Shown here: piece by piece, positions 55,127-63,553 of the stretch | Position numbering within the stretch: position 1 is the stretch's first letter | Layout: each line of letters starts with the position of its first letter | Origin: Verrucomicrobiota bacterium | GTDB lineage: Bacteria; Verrucomicrobiota; Verrucomicrobiia; Limisphaerales; J093 | NCBI GenBank assembly: GCA_016716505.1 | Contig: JADJWF010000003.1 | Location: forward strand, 682,001-746,000 | Direction: 5' to 3' | DNA: 64,000 nt | Position numbers and translations under genes: made by a program | Notes under the pieces: generated by a model | The model's database searches: none | What the model saw: only the letters and a program-made list of their open reading frames with translations | Told to the model about the DNA's origin: nothing

Positions 55127-56881
55127 TCACGGCCGCGACGCCACCGGTCCCGGGGTTCCGGGGGGAACGGCCACAGGCTGGCCGAGCGGCTGACGGAACC
55201 GGCCGAACCAACGCCGTCTTTCCAGCGTGCCGGCAGCGGCCGCACGGAAGTGCCGGCGCAGGAGCGCCCCGGCCCACCACGCCAGCAGCAGGTTCTTGAG
55301 CACGGTCAGCACCGGCCGCGTGAGGGCATGCGCCAGGAGACTGCCCGAGTAGAACTTTTGCACCCAAGGATGGCTCCAGAACTTCCCGGCCACCTCGGGG
55401 GGCAGCATGGCGACAATCTGCGCCAGCCCCGGCAAAAAGTAGGCGCAGGCCCACGGCAGCAGGATCACCAAGCCGAACGTGTAAAAGATCGCGAACGCCG
55501 TCCGGCGAACCGACAGGCTGAACCAAGCCCCCACGACGCAGAGGGCCAGCACGTCCGTCACGTAGCTGAAGAAACTGCCGGCGGCGTTGGCCATGGCGTA
55601 GCCAGTGAGGCCGGTCGGCGGCGCGACGAATCCCGGCCGGGGCAGGTACACCTGGCCGACCACATAGAAGACGTGCAGCAGTCCAATCACCAGCACCGGC
55701 AGGAAGAAGTAACGCCGGATGGCCTGCCAGTGGCCGCGCAGCAGCGTCTTCACCGGCAGCGGTGTGGTGAGGATCAGTTCGAGCGCCCCACTGCGCCGGG
55801 CTTCCAGAATGAAATGACAGGCCAGCACAGCCGCCCACACACGATTGGTGAGGACCAACGCCAGCGAGAAGTTGCGATGGAATTCGGCCGTGCCTGCCCC
55901 GCCCGCGCGATAGCCGAAGACGAACCAGGACACGTTGAGGGTCACCAGCGTCACCAGCGACCAGAAAACGAAGTGCGGCCAGCGATGGCGCGCGGCAACG
56001 GCCAGCACGGGATTCCGGTCCAGCCGACGGCGAAACGTCCGTCGCCAGCCGCGGGTGTAACCGAAACGAGCAATCCAGCGCCGCGCCACGGGTTTTTCGG
56101 CCGGGTCCTCGCGCCAGACGCGCGGCAGGAGGATTGCGGTCGCGATCAGTGCCAACCACGACAGACCCTGTACGGCTCCCACCGACCACCAAAAACCTTG
56201 AGGGTTGCCCCGAAACGCAGTGTCGGTAGCCAGCCAGCCGGAGTAGGCGGGACTGGCCAGCGCCAGCCAGGGCGTCCCGGCAAGTGGCACCGTGAAGAAG
56301 CGGCTTTCCACGACCGCCGCAAGTCCGGGCAGAAGCCCGGCCACGCCCAAGGTGAGGGCGACCGCCGCCAGCGTGGCCTTGCCCTGGTCACGGCTGAGCA
56401 CCGAAGTGAACATGCCCACGGCGAGCGAAAAGAAGATCGCGTTCATGACGGCCACGGCCGTGCGCCCGTATTCGCCGGGCGTCACCCCGCCCAGCAAGAG
56501 GGGGAGCCCCAGCGCCGGCAGCACTGCCATCAGGCCATACAAGCCGGCCAGCGAGGTGGCGATCCACTTGCCAAGCAACACGTCAAAGCTGCGTAATTCG
56601 GTGAGGAACAGCAGGCCGAGCGTGCCGTCGCGCTTCTCCTCACTCAAACAGTCGGCGGTGATAAAGGCCCCGACCAGCAGACAGTAGCTGAAAGCGAACA
56701 CGCTGAGGTAGGTGAACAAGGTCTTGCCGACCGTGATGGGCGCCTGGGTGCGGACCGAGAACAACGCAATCCACGCGCAGATCACGAGGGCCGCGACGGC
56801 GGCAGCCAGTCGCAGCCAGTACGTCTTGCTGCGCCGGGCGCCCGCCCGCAGTTCGCGTTCGACAATCGGCAGGAACGTCAT
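55127..56881 (-). CDS. ABC-2 type transporter permease (paralogue 2)
   Basis: A 584-residue paralogue: MTFLPIVERELRAGARRSKT, coupling motifs DGTLGLLFLTELRSFDVLLG and RSGALELILTTPLPVKTLLR, and about 12 hydrophobic helices. Start at 56881 rather than 56920, because its first 11 residues align with the sister gene. The two genes are separated by 57 bases and likely make a heterodimeric membrane component. Both read as intact. The missing ATPase must be encoded elsewhere, or this is a degenerate locus. Confidence 0.88.
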   Translation of the reverse strand: MTFLPIVERELRAGARRSKTYWLRLAAAVAALVICAWIALFSVRTQAPITVGKTLFTYLSVFAFSYCLLVGAFITADCLSEEKRDGTLGLLFLTELRSFDVLLGKWIATSLAGLYGLMAVLPALGLPLLLGGVTPGEYGRTAVAVMNAIFFSLAVGMFTSVLSRDQGKATLAAVALTLGVAGLLPGLAAVVESRFFTVPLAGTPWLALASPAYSGWLATDTAFRGNPQGFWWSVGAVQGLSWLALIATAILLPRVWREDPAEKPVARRWIARFGYTRGWRRTFRRRLDRNPVLAVAARHRWPHFVFWSLVTLVTLNVSWFVFGYRAGGAGTAEFHRNFSLALVLTNRVWAAVLACHFILEARRSGALELILTTPLPVKTLLRGHWQAIRRYFFLPVLVIGLLHVFYVVGQVYLPRPGFVAPPTGLTGYAMANAAGSFFSYVTDVLALCVVGAWFSLSVRRTAFAIFYTFGLVILLPWACAYFLPGLAQIVAMLPPEVAGKFWSHPWVQKFYSGSLLAHALTRPVLTVLKNLLLAWWAGALLRRHFRAAAAGTLERRRWFGRFRQPLGQPVAVPPGTPGPVASRP

Positions 56882-57108
56882 TCGCGCCGCGAGTGTAGGC
56901 GCAGGCTTCCCGGAGTCCAAAGCGGAAACCGATCAGCCATCCGGCCGGCCAGCCGGCGGGCGGGGCTCATCGCGCGATTTGGCGGTGGCTCTGGAAAGGT
57001 AAGACAAGCATCATGGCCGGAGCGGCTGGCGGGAACCGGGTGCGTGGTTGTCTCACCCGGCTTCGGCCGGCAAGGAGTGTTGCGGAGCAAACTGGCGGAG
57101 GGACAGAA

Positions 57109-57873
57109 ATGGCATCCCATACGGCGGAACTCGCAGGACGGGTGGCGGTGATCACCGGCGCTGGACGCGGCTTGGGGCGCGCGATTGCAACCGCCCTGGC
57201 GAAGGCGGGCGCGACGGTGGTGCTCACCGGAAGGCACGCTGCGCCACTCGAGGCAGCGGCGGAGGCCATCCGCGCCGACGGCGGTCAGGCTGGAGCGCTC
57301 GCCTGCGATGTCACCTGCGAGGAGGCCGTGCGGGCCTTGGCTGAGACGGTGCGCGGGTGGCACGGCCGGACGGATATCCTCATCAACAACGCCGGCATCA
57401 ACGTCCGCAAGCCGGTCACAGAATTCACCTTGGCCGAATGGCGGAGCGTTCTGGATACGAACCTGACCGGGGCGTTTCTCATGTGCCGCGAGTTCGTACC
57501 GTTGATGAGGGGGCGCGGCTACGGGCGTATTTTGAATCTCACCTCGATCATGAGCCACGTGGCGTTGCCGGGCCGCACGGCGTACGCGGCGAGCAAGGCC
57601 GGATTGCTGGGTCTCACGCGCGCGCTCGCCCTCGAACTGGCCGCGGAGGGCATCACGGTCAACGGCATCAGTCCGGGTCCCATCGCCACGGAAATGAACC
57701 GACCGATCCTCGAGAACCCCGAACTCAGCGCCCAGTTCACCGCGCGTCTGCCCGTGGGGCGGTGGGGCACCGAAGCCGAGGTCGCCCGCCTGGCGCTTTA
57801 CCTGTGCTCGCCGGAAGCGGGCTTCATCACGGGAACGGACATCGTCGCTGACGGCGGCTGGACCGCGCAGTGA
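57109..57873 (+). CDS. Short-chain dehydrogenase/reductase
   Basis: A 254-residue NAD(P)-dependent SDR. Cofactor motif TGAGRGLGRAIATAL, NNAGINVRKP, catalytic Ser in LTSIMSHVALPG, Tyr/Lys in YAASKAG, and the PGPIATEMNR and GTDIVADGGW endings are all present. It resembles gluconate 5-dehydrogenase/3-oxoacyl-ACP reductase-type SDRs; the substrate is not determined. The start at 57109 has a good ribosome-binding site (GGAGGGA). Confidence 0.95.
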   Translation: MASHTAELAGRVAVITGAGRGLGRAIATALAKAGATVVLTGRHAAPLEAAAEAIRADGGQAGALACDVTCEEAVRALAETVRGWHGRTDILINNAGINVRKPVTEFTLAEWRSVLDTNLTGAFLMCREFVPLMRGRGYGRILNLTSIMSHVALPGRTAYAASKAGLLGLTRALALELAAEGITVNGISPGPIATEMNRPILENPELSAQFTARLPVGRWGTEAEVARLALYLCSPEAGFITGTDIVADGGWTAQ

Positions 57874-57897
57874 TCCGTGCCCGTGGCGCAACGCCGG

Positions 57898-59010
57898 TCA
57901 GGAGTTGTCAGTGGCGGCCCCTTTCGTCTCCGCCGGCGACGGCAGGTGGTGCCGGCTGCGGAAGGCCACATAGACTCCCGCGCCCACCACGCTCCACAAC
58001 AGACTGCCAGCGTAGGCGAGGAGGGACAGCGACAACGCCTGCGTGGACGCGACGCCCAGTGCCGGGATGGTCAGCGTCCAGACATAGAGATTCTCCCGCA
58101 CACCGAGGCCGCTGGGCGTGATGGGTAATGCCGCCACACAGATGATCATCGGCACCAACATGAACAACACCGGCAGCGGAAGGCTTACGCCCAGTCCCCG
58201 GGCGAGCGCCCAATACTGCGCGACACAGAAGACGTTCAGCACGGTGGAAATCAGGAACGTCCGGAAGAAGAAGCCCGGCACGGCGGCGAAACGCCGGGCA
58301 GCCTCCAAGGCGCGCTCAAGCAGGTCGCTCTTGGGCAGGCGGCGCAGCCAGTCGCGCGTTTGGGGCCATCGGCGGGACAGCCCCCCGCGGAACGAAAGCG
58401 CTCCGAGCGCCAAGCCGGCGACCAGCATGGCCAGGACGACGGCAGCGAGAGCCGCCAGTCGGCGGTACTCAAACAGCAGGCCCAGGTTCAGCAGCATCAT
58501 CGCGCTTGCGAAAAGCAGCATGGAGAGCAGCCCGATCAGGCGGTCCGCCAGCACAGTCACCACCGCCTCGGTTTTCAAATGGTGGGTTTCCCGCGCGGTG
58601 TAGTAGGCCTTCATCAAGTCGCCGCCGCTGGAGCCGAGGAGAAACGAATTGAAGAAATGGGCGACCAACGAAATCTCCGCCGCCCGCCCGAGGGACAGGT
58701 CCAGCCCTTGCGCGCGCAAGACCAGCCGCCACCGGACAGTGCCGAGCAAGATCGTCATGCCCATGAAGACGACCGAGGCGACGCCGGCGCCGGCGGGCAG
58801 CCGCTTCAAGGTCTGCCAGAGCTCGGCCGGACCGCGGGTCCACGCTTCCCGCCACTGCGCGGAGCGGTCGAGCGACTGCCACGACCGGCCCTCGCGGAGG
58901 GCGGTGTTGGCGCCCTCCTGCATGAAAATGCTGTGAAACACCCAAGCCAGCAGAACCGCACACACCCCGATGCGGCCCGCCACGGCCCACGATTTCGGCA
59001 GCGCGGTCAC
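57898..59010 (-). CDS. Lysylphosphatidylglycerol-synthase-type (UPF0104) transmembrane protein
   Basis: A multi-pass membrane protein of 370 residues when begun at the GTG at 59010, which overlaps the stop of the upstream gene (GTGA). Landmarks: LVAHFFNSFLLGSSGGDLMK, the conserved region around VTVLADRLIGLL, and LPITPSGLGVRENLYVW. These match the flippase-like family related to the MprF membrane domain. An ATG at 59043 would overlap the upstream gene by 37 bases. Probable lipid or glycolipid translocation; no lysyltransferase domain is fused. Confidence 0.88.
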   Translation of the reverse strand: MTALPKSWAVAGRIGVCAVLLAWVFHSIFMQEGANTALREGRSWQSLDRSAQWREAWTRGPAELWQTLKRLPAGAGVASVVFMGMTILLGTVRWRLVLRAQGLDLSLGRAAEISLVAHFFNSFLLGSSGGDLMKAYYTARETHHLKTEAVVTVLADRLIGLLSMLLFASAMMLLNLGLLFEYRRLAALAAVVLAMLVAGLALGALSFRGGLSRRWPQTRDWLRRLPKSDLLERALEAARRFAAVPGFFFRTFLISTVLNVFCVAQYWALARGLGVSLPLPVLFMLVPMIICVAALPITPSGLGVRENLYVWTLTIPALGVASTQALSLSLLAYAGSLLWSVVGAGVYVAFRSRHHLPSPAETKGAATDNS

Positions 59011-59921
59011 TCGTCGCCCCAGAGCGACCGGATGTGAGCCCACCCGGCTCGCAAGTCTTCCACCGACAACGACGGGCTGAGTTCGAGCACCTTGATGTGC
59101 TCCGGCTTCACAAACGGCTTCAAGGCCGCGAAATCAATCATCCCCTTGCCCGGCGCGCGATGGTCGCGACCGGGGAACTCGACGTCGTGAATGTGAAAGC
59201 CGGCCAGTTCGGCGGCCAGCGACTCAAGGTGCATCGTGTGCTGAATGAAACCCAGATTCTCCTTGATCTGGGCGTGGCCCGTGTCGTGCCAGTACTTCAC
59301 TGTGTCCCCACCGAAATCAAAGAAGAAGAACGGGAAGTCGGACTCGAAGGGGATCTCTTCCACCGCTTCGCGATTCTCCACGCCAAGCATCAGGCCGCGG
59401 CCGGCCGCCTCCGCCTCGAGGCGGCGCAGAATCTCGTAGGCGTATTCGAGGTGGCGCTCCTTGCGCGACTCGCGCTTCTCCTCCGCCTCGGCGCAGAGGC
59501 GACGGTATTTGGGCGTATCCTTCTGGCCCGCCCCGACCAAGTCCACCAACTTGTCGGTGTAATCGCGCATCTCGATGGCACCCATGTGAAGGACGACCAG
59601 CTTCGCGCCGCACCGATTCGCAAAGTCGAAGGTCTGGAGGGTTTGCCGAAAGGCCTTGTCCCGCTCCCGCGAATCGGTGGACGTGAACTTGTACACGTTG
59701 GGCGCGGCGTGCGTGACGCCGATCGGGAGGGGGCAGAAATTGTGCAGGGTGGTGATCTTGATCACCCCGGCGTCCACAGCGTCCATGATCCCGGGCACCA
59801 GGCTCAGACGGATGCCGTGGCTCAATTCCGCGTACTCGAATCCGAGGTCGCGAATCTCCTGCAGCATGGCCCGACCATCCGTGTGGCGGTCGGAATTCCA
59901 ACAAGTGGACAAGGCGTACAT
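59007..59921 (-). CDS. Sugar phosphate isomerase/epimerase (xylose-isomerase-like TIM barrel)
   Basis: A 304-residue TIM-barrel protein: YALSTCWNSDRHTDGRAMLQ at the start, VVLHMGAIEMRD, LMLGVENREAVEEIPF with the metal Glu, FFDFGGDTVKYWHDTGHAQI, and GFHIHDVEFPGRDHRAPGKG with the metal His. The set suggests an intact divalent-metal site. The gene starts at ATG 59921 and is coupled to the flippase-like gene. The substrate is unknown; the family handles keto-sugars and sugar acids. Confidence 0.88.
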   Translation of the reverse strand: MYALSTCWNSDRHTDGRAMLQEIRDLGFEYAELSHGIRLSLVPGIMDAVDAGVIKITTLHNFCPLPIGVTHAAPNVYKFTSTDSRERDKAFRQTLQTFDFANRCGAKLVVLHMGAIEMRDYTDKLVDLVGAGQKDTPKYRRLCAEAEEKRESRKERHLEYAYEILRRLEAEAAGRGLMLGVENREAVEEIPFESDFPFFFFDFGGDTVKYWHDTGHAQIKENLGFIQHTMHLESLAAELAGFHIHDVEFPGRDHRAPGKGMIDFAALKPFVKPEHIKVLELSPSLSVEDLRAGWAHIRSLWGDE

Positions 59922-59937
59922 GATCTTGAAACAAGCA

Positions 59938-59974
59938 GGGCCGGGCGGGAGCCTCACGCTCCGTCGCCCGGCCC
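59938..59974 (-). terminator. rpsU: Long GC-rich hairpin after rpsU
   Basis: GGGCCGGGCG (59938-59947) pairs perfectly with CGCCCGGCCC (59965-59974), and an inner GGAGC/GCTCC stem extends it. It lies 18 bases past the rpsU stop. Only a weak U-rich stretch (TGCTTGTTTC) follows on the minus strand, so termination may be partial and the isomerase gene could still be read through. Confidence 0.5.
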
Positions 59975-59992
59975 AAAATGGCTGCTCCGGCT

Positions 59993-60190
59993 TTACTGGT
60001 CCGCGTAGCGCGCAGCCAGCATCGCGGAGAACTTGGCGATTTTCAACTTCCGGCGGCGGCGTTCGCTCGGCTTCTCGTAGTGGCGATGGGCACGCACCGT
60101 CCGCAGCGTGCCTTCGCGGTCCACGCGCTTTTTCAGCCGGCGCAAGGCCCGGTCCACCGGTTCTCCCTTTTTGAGCTTAATCTCGGTCAA
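59993..60190 (-). CDS. rpsU: 30S ribosomal protein bS21
   Basis: A 65-residue, strongly basic protein matching bS21: TEIKLKKGEPVDRALRRLKK, then VDREGTLRTVRAHRHYEKPS and ERRRRKLKIAKFSAM. The start codon is TTG at 60190, chosen because it gives the conserved N-terminus; AGGAAG lies about 10 bases before it as ribosome-binding site. A consensus promoter is found 85 bases upstream. bS21 aids initiation of translation on the small subunit. Confidence 0.95.
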   Translation of the reverse strand: MTEIKLKKGEPVDRALRRLKKRVDREGTLRTVRAHRHYEKPSERRRRKLKIAKFSAMLAARYADQ

Positions 60191-60274
60191 CGACGTTCAC
60201 TTCCTCTCCACGACCCGAAAACGGCCACGAAGTTCATCTCCGAGCCGGGTTCCCTTGGGTCCAGCGGGGCGGGC

Positions 60275-60303
60275 ACAGTAAGAAGGCGCCTCCCGTGTGT
60301 CAA
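60275..60303 (-). promoter_or_regulatory. rpsU: Consensus sigma-70 promoter of rpsU
   Basis: Minus strand TTGACA (60298-60303, exact consensus), 17-base spacer, TACTGT (60275-60280). The transcript would have a 5' leader of about 78 bases ahead of the TTG start. This is the best-matching promoter in the window. Confidence 0.7.
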
Positions 60304-60375
60304 CGCGCCGATGACCCGTTTTCGGGCGAATTTGCGGGTTTCCAGCTCTGGCGAATCCTGCTTTAACCACCGCCG

Positions 60376-61513
60376 ATGTTTGAGTTGCTGCGGACCGACG
60401 CCACCTCCAAGGCCCGCTTGGGCCGGCTGACCACGGCGCGCGGCGTCATCGAGACTCCCGCGTACATGCCCGTCGGCACCCAGGCCACGGTCAAAGCGCT
60501 AGACCCGCGCGAGCTGGTCGAGGCCGGTACGCAGATCCTCCTTGGCAACACGTACCATCTCTACATCCGGCCGGGGCTGGACATCATCCGCAGCGCGGGC
60601 GGTCTGCATTCCTTCATGGCATGGCCGCATCCCATCCTCACCGACAGCGGGGGCTTTCAAGTCTTCAGCCTCGCCAAGATTCGCAAGGTGAAGGCGCACG
60701 GGGTGGAATTCAAATCCCACCTCGATGGCTCCCCGCTGTTCCTCGGCCCCAAGGAAGCCATGGAGATTCAACGCGTCCTGGGCTCGGACATCGCGATGGT
60801 CTTCGACGAATGCCCGGCACACGACGCGCCCGCGAAGGAGCAGCACCTGGCGGTGGAGCGAACCATTCGCTGGGCGCGCGAGTGCCGCGAGCAACCGCGC
60901 GCTGCCGGTCAGCAGGTCTTCGGCATTGTCCAGGGCGGCAGCGACCCCGCGCTCCGCGAGCATTGCGCCCGGGCCATCACGGCGCTGGACTTTGATGGTT
61001 ATGCGATTGGCGGCGTGAGCGTCGGCGAACCCGAACCCGAAATGATGAAGGCGATCGAAATCACCGAACCTTTCCTGCCAGCAGACAAGGCCCGCTACGC
61101 CATGGGACTGGGCACGCCGGCACAGATGGTCGAACTGGTGGCCCGCGGGGTGGACATGTTTGACTGTGCTGCCCACGCGCGTGGCCCGCAACGGAACGGC
61201 CTTCACGCGGCGCGGCACGTTCGCCATCAAGGGCGGCGCGGTGAAGGCGGAGTTCCGGCCCATCGAGGAAGGTTGCGAGTGCTTTGCCTGCCGCCACTTC
61301 ACCCGCGCCTACATCCGGCACCTGCTCAACGTGAACGAAATCCTCGGCCTGCGCCTGGTCAGCATCCACAACACGCATTTCTACCTGCAGGTCATGCGCG
61401 AAGTGCGGGCGGCCATCGCGGCGGGAAGCTTCGCCGAGTACCGGCGACAGTTCGTTGCCAACTACATCCCCACCCGACGAGTGCTGGCGGCGCGGGCGCT
61501 GGCGCAGGGTTGA
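60376..61513 (+). CDS. tgt: Queuine tRNA-ribosyltransferase, frameshifted
   Basis: Exchanges guanine 34 for preQ1/queuine in GU(N)-anticodon tRNAs. The first frame (60376 on) shows LTDSGGFQVFSL with the active aspartate, GIVQGGSDPALRE, AIGGVSVGEP and MGLGTPAQMVELVARGVDMF. The nucleophile region FDC is followed by a frame change at about 61165-61168: the expected FDC-V-LPTRVARNG continues in the other frame, with zinc ligands CECFAC plus H in RHL. Restoring two bases (a lost GT within TGTGTG) gives exactly 379 residues, the normal length. It is a mutation or a sequence error in an otherwise sound gene. Confidence 0.88.
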
Positions 61514-61598
61514 CCCGTTGAGCCTGGGACCCCGCCGCCGCCCGCGCCTCGCAATCCGCTGGCCAGTGGCGGCCGTGCCGCCTACGCTCCCCGCGCCT

Positions 61599-62742
61599 AT
61601 GTTCGAGAACGTCAAACCGCAGATCGCTGCCGCCGCCGCCAAGCTCACCCAGCTCCGGAGGTTTCTTTGACGTTCCCACCCTCGAGAAACGCCTCGCGGT
61701 GATCGAAGGTGAGATGGCGAAAGACACCTTCTGGAACAACCGCGATCAGGCGCAAAAGCTCATTGACGAGGCCAACGCCGCCCGCAAGAAGCTCGAACCG
61801 CTCGCGCAGCTCGAACGCCGGGCGGACGACCTGCGCGTGATGCTCGAACTCGCCGAAGCCGAGCCGGAATCCGCGCAACTGGCCCTGCAGGCCGAGCTGG
61901 AACGCGATGTGGCGGCTTTGAACCGGCAACTCGAGGACTTCGAGTTGCGAATTCTCCTGAGCGGCCCGCACGACCGCAATAACTGCATCCTCAGCATCAA
62001 CGCCGGGGCCGGCGGCACCGAGGCGTGCGACTGGGCGAACATGCTCCTCCGCATGTACCAGCGCTGGGCCGAGAGCCGGGGCTGGGAGGTGGAAGTGACC
62101 GACGCCCTGCCCGGAGAAGGCGCCGGCATCAAGAGCGCCACCGTCCTGCTGCGCGGCGAGAATGCCTACGGGTTCACCAAGGCCGAGCGCGGCGTCCATC
62201 GTCTGGTGCGGATCTCCCCCTTCGACGCCAACAAGCGCCGGCACACCAGTTTCGCCAGCGTGGACGTGATCGCGGAAATCGAGGAGAGCGGCGAGATCGT
62301 CATCCCACCCAGCGAACTGCAGGTGGACACGTTCCGCTCGGGGGGCAAAGGCGGCCAGAATGTGAACAAGGTGGAAACCGCTGTGCGCATCACCCACCTG
62401 CCGACCGGCATCGTGGCCGCCAGCCAGAATCAACGGTCGCAACACCAGAATCGCGCCACGGCGATGAAGCTGCTGCTGGCCAAATTGTACGCGCTGCGTG
62501 AGGACCAGCAGAAGGCTGAGATGGAGCGGTTTTACGGCGAAAAGGGCAGCATCGGCTGGGGCAATCAAATCCGCAGCTACGTGCTCCAACCGTACCGCCT
62601 GGTCAAGGATCTGCGCACCGGCCACCAAACCAGCAACACGGAAGCCGTGCTCGACGGCGAACTGGACGACTTTGTCAGCGCCTGGCTGCGCGCCGGCGGC
62701 CCCACCAAGCGCAAGGCCGGCATCCAGGACGAGGAGGAATAG
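61599..62742 (+). CDS. prfB: Peptide chain release factor 2 (programmed +1 frameshift)
   Basis: Recognises UGA/UAA and triggers peptide release. The gene starts ATG 61599 and reads 23 codons to CTT TGA; translation then continues at GAC (61669), joined 61599..61667 and 61669..62742 for 380 residues. The classical signals are present: CGGAGG (61656-61661) three bases before CTT, and TGA followed by C. The catalytic GGQ is in GGKGGQNVNKVETAVR; the RF2 anticodon-like SPF motif is in RISPFDANKRRHTSF. Low RF2 allows the shift, so the gene autoregulates. trpC follows 4 bases after the stop. Confidence 0.97.
61656..61671 (+). promoter_or_regulatory. prfB: RF2 programmed frameshift site
   Basis: An internal Shine-Dalgarno CGGAGG, then TTT CTT TGA C. 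The CTT is the slippery P-site codon and TGA the in-frame stop with a C after it. Layout and spacing are the same as in other bacterial prfB genes. Confidence 0.95.
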
Positions 62743-62746
62743 CGCG

Positions 62747-63553
62747 ATGCCCGACATCCTGGCCACCATCGTCGCCGAGAAGGAACGCGAAGTCGCCGCC
62801 CTCCCGCCAGCCGTCGTCACGGCGGAGTCGCTGCGGGCCGCGCTCGACCAGCGCGGCCGACGCGACTTCTTCGCCGCCCTGCGCGCGCCCCGCGCCGGCT
62901 CGATCGCGCTGATTGCCGAGGTCAAAAAAGCCTCCCCCAGTGCCGGCATCATCCGCCCGGACTTCGATCCCGTCCGCATCGCCCGCGATTACGAAGCCGC
63001 CGGCGCGAGCTGCCTCTCGGTCTTGACGGATCAGAAGTTCTTCCAAGGGTCGCTACTGTTTTTGCGGGAGGTTCGGGCGGCCGTTTCCCTGCCCTTGCTG
63101 CGGAAGGATTTCATCATTGATGAGCGGCAGATTGCGGAGGCGGTCGAGTGGGGCGCCGATGCCATTCTCCTGATCGCGGCGATCCTCGACGACACCCGGT
63201 TGAGCCGCTTTCACTCGCTGGCGACCGGCGCTGGTCTGACCGCGCTGGTGGAGGTCCACGACGAAGCCGAACTGGACCGCGCGCTGGCCATTGGCGCGTC
63301 GCTCATCGGGGTCAACAACCGGAACCTGAAGACCTTCTCAGTGGACCTCGCCACCACCGAGCGGCTGGCCGCGCGGCTGCGCGGGCGGCACGAGGGTCGC
63401 GACCTCCTGCTGGTGGCCGAGAGTGGCATCCACACGCGCGCGGATGCGGAACGGCTGCAACGCTGCGGCGCGGCGGCCATCTTGGTGGGCGAGTCACTCA
63501 TGCGGGAAGCCGATCTCCGGACCAAAGCGCGCGAACTGATCGGAGCGGCCTGA
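62747..63553 (+). CDS. trpC: Indole-3-glycerol phosphate synthase
   Basis: Fourth step enzyme of the common tryptophan pathway: closes the indole ring from CdRP. The 268-residue TIM barrel shows ALIAEVKKASPSAGIIRPDF (catalytic Lys), LSVLTDQKFFQGSLLFLREV, LLRKDFIIDERQIAEAVEWG, ALVEVHDEAELDRAL, GVNNRNLKTF and VAESGIHTRADAERL. All active residues are in place. It follows prfB by 4 bases and overlaps trpF by one base (TGATG). The start at 62747 is the first ATG after the prfB stop. Confidence 0.97.
   Translation: MPDILATIVAEKEREVAALPPAVVTAESLRAALDQRGRRDFFAALRAPRAGSIALIAEVKKASPSAGIIRPDFDPVRIARDYEAAGASCLSVLTDQKFFQGSLLFLREVRAAVSLPLLRKDFIIDERQIAEAVEWGADAILLIAAILDDTRLSRFHSLATGAGLTALVEVHDEAELDRALAIGASLIGVNNRNLKTFSVDLATTERLAARLRGRHEGRDLLLVAESGIHTRADAERLQRCGAAAILVGESLMREADLRTKARELIGAA

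Noticed and set aside
53774..56596. 940-codon plus-strand open frame opposite the two ABC permeases
   Set aside because: Very long but antisense to two paralogous membrane genes with clear homology; composition (Gln, Arg, Gly, His) is that of a GC-rich shadow frame, and it spans both genes and their intergenic gap.
60191..60375. Riboswitch or ribosomal-protein autoregulatory leader before rpsU
   Set aside because: The leader is about 78 bases with a good promoter and ribosome-binding site, but I could not see a defined conserved structure.
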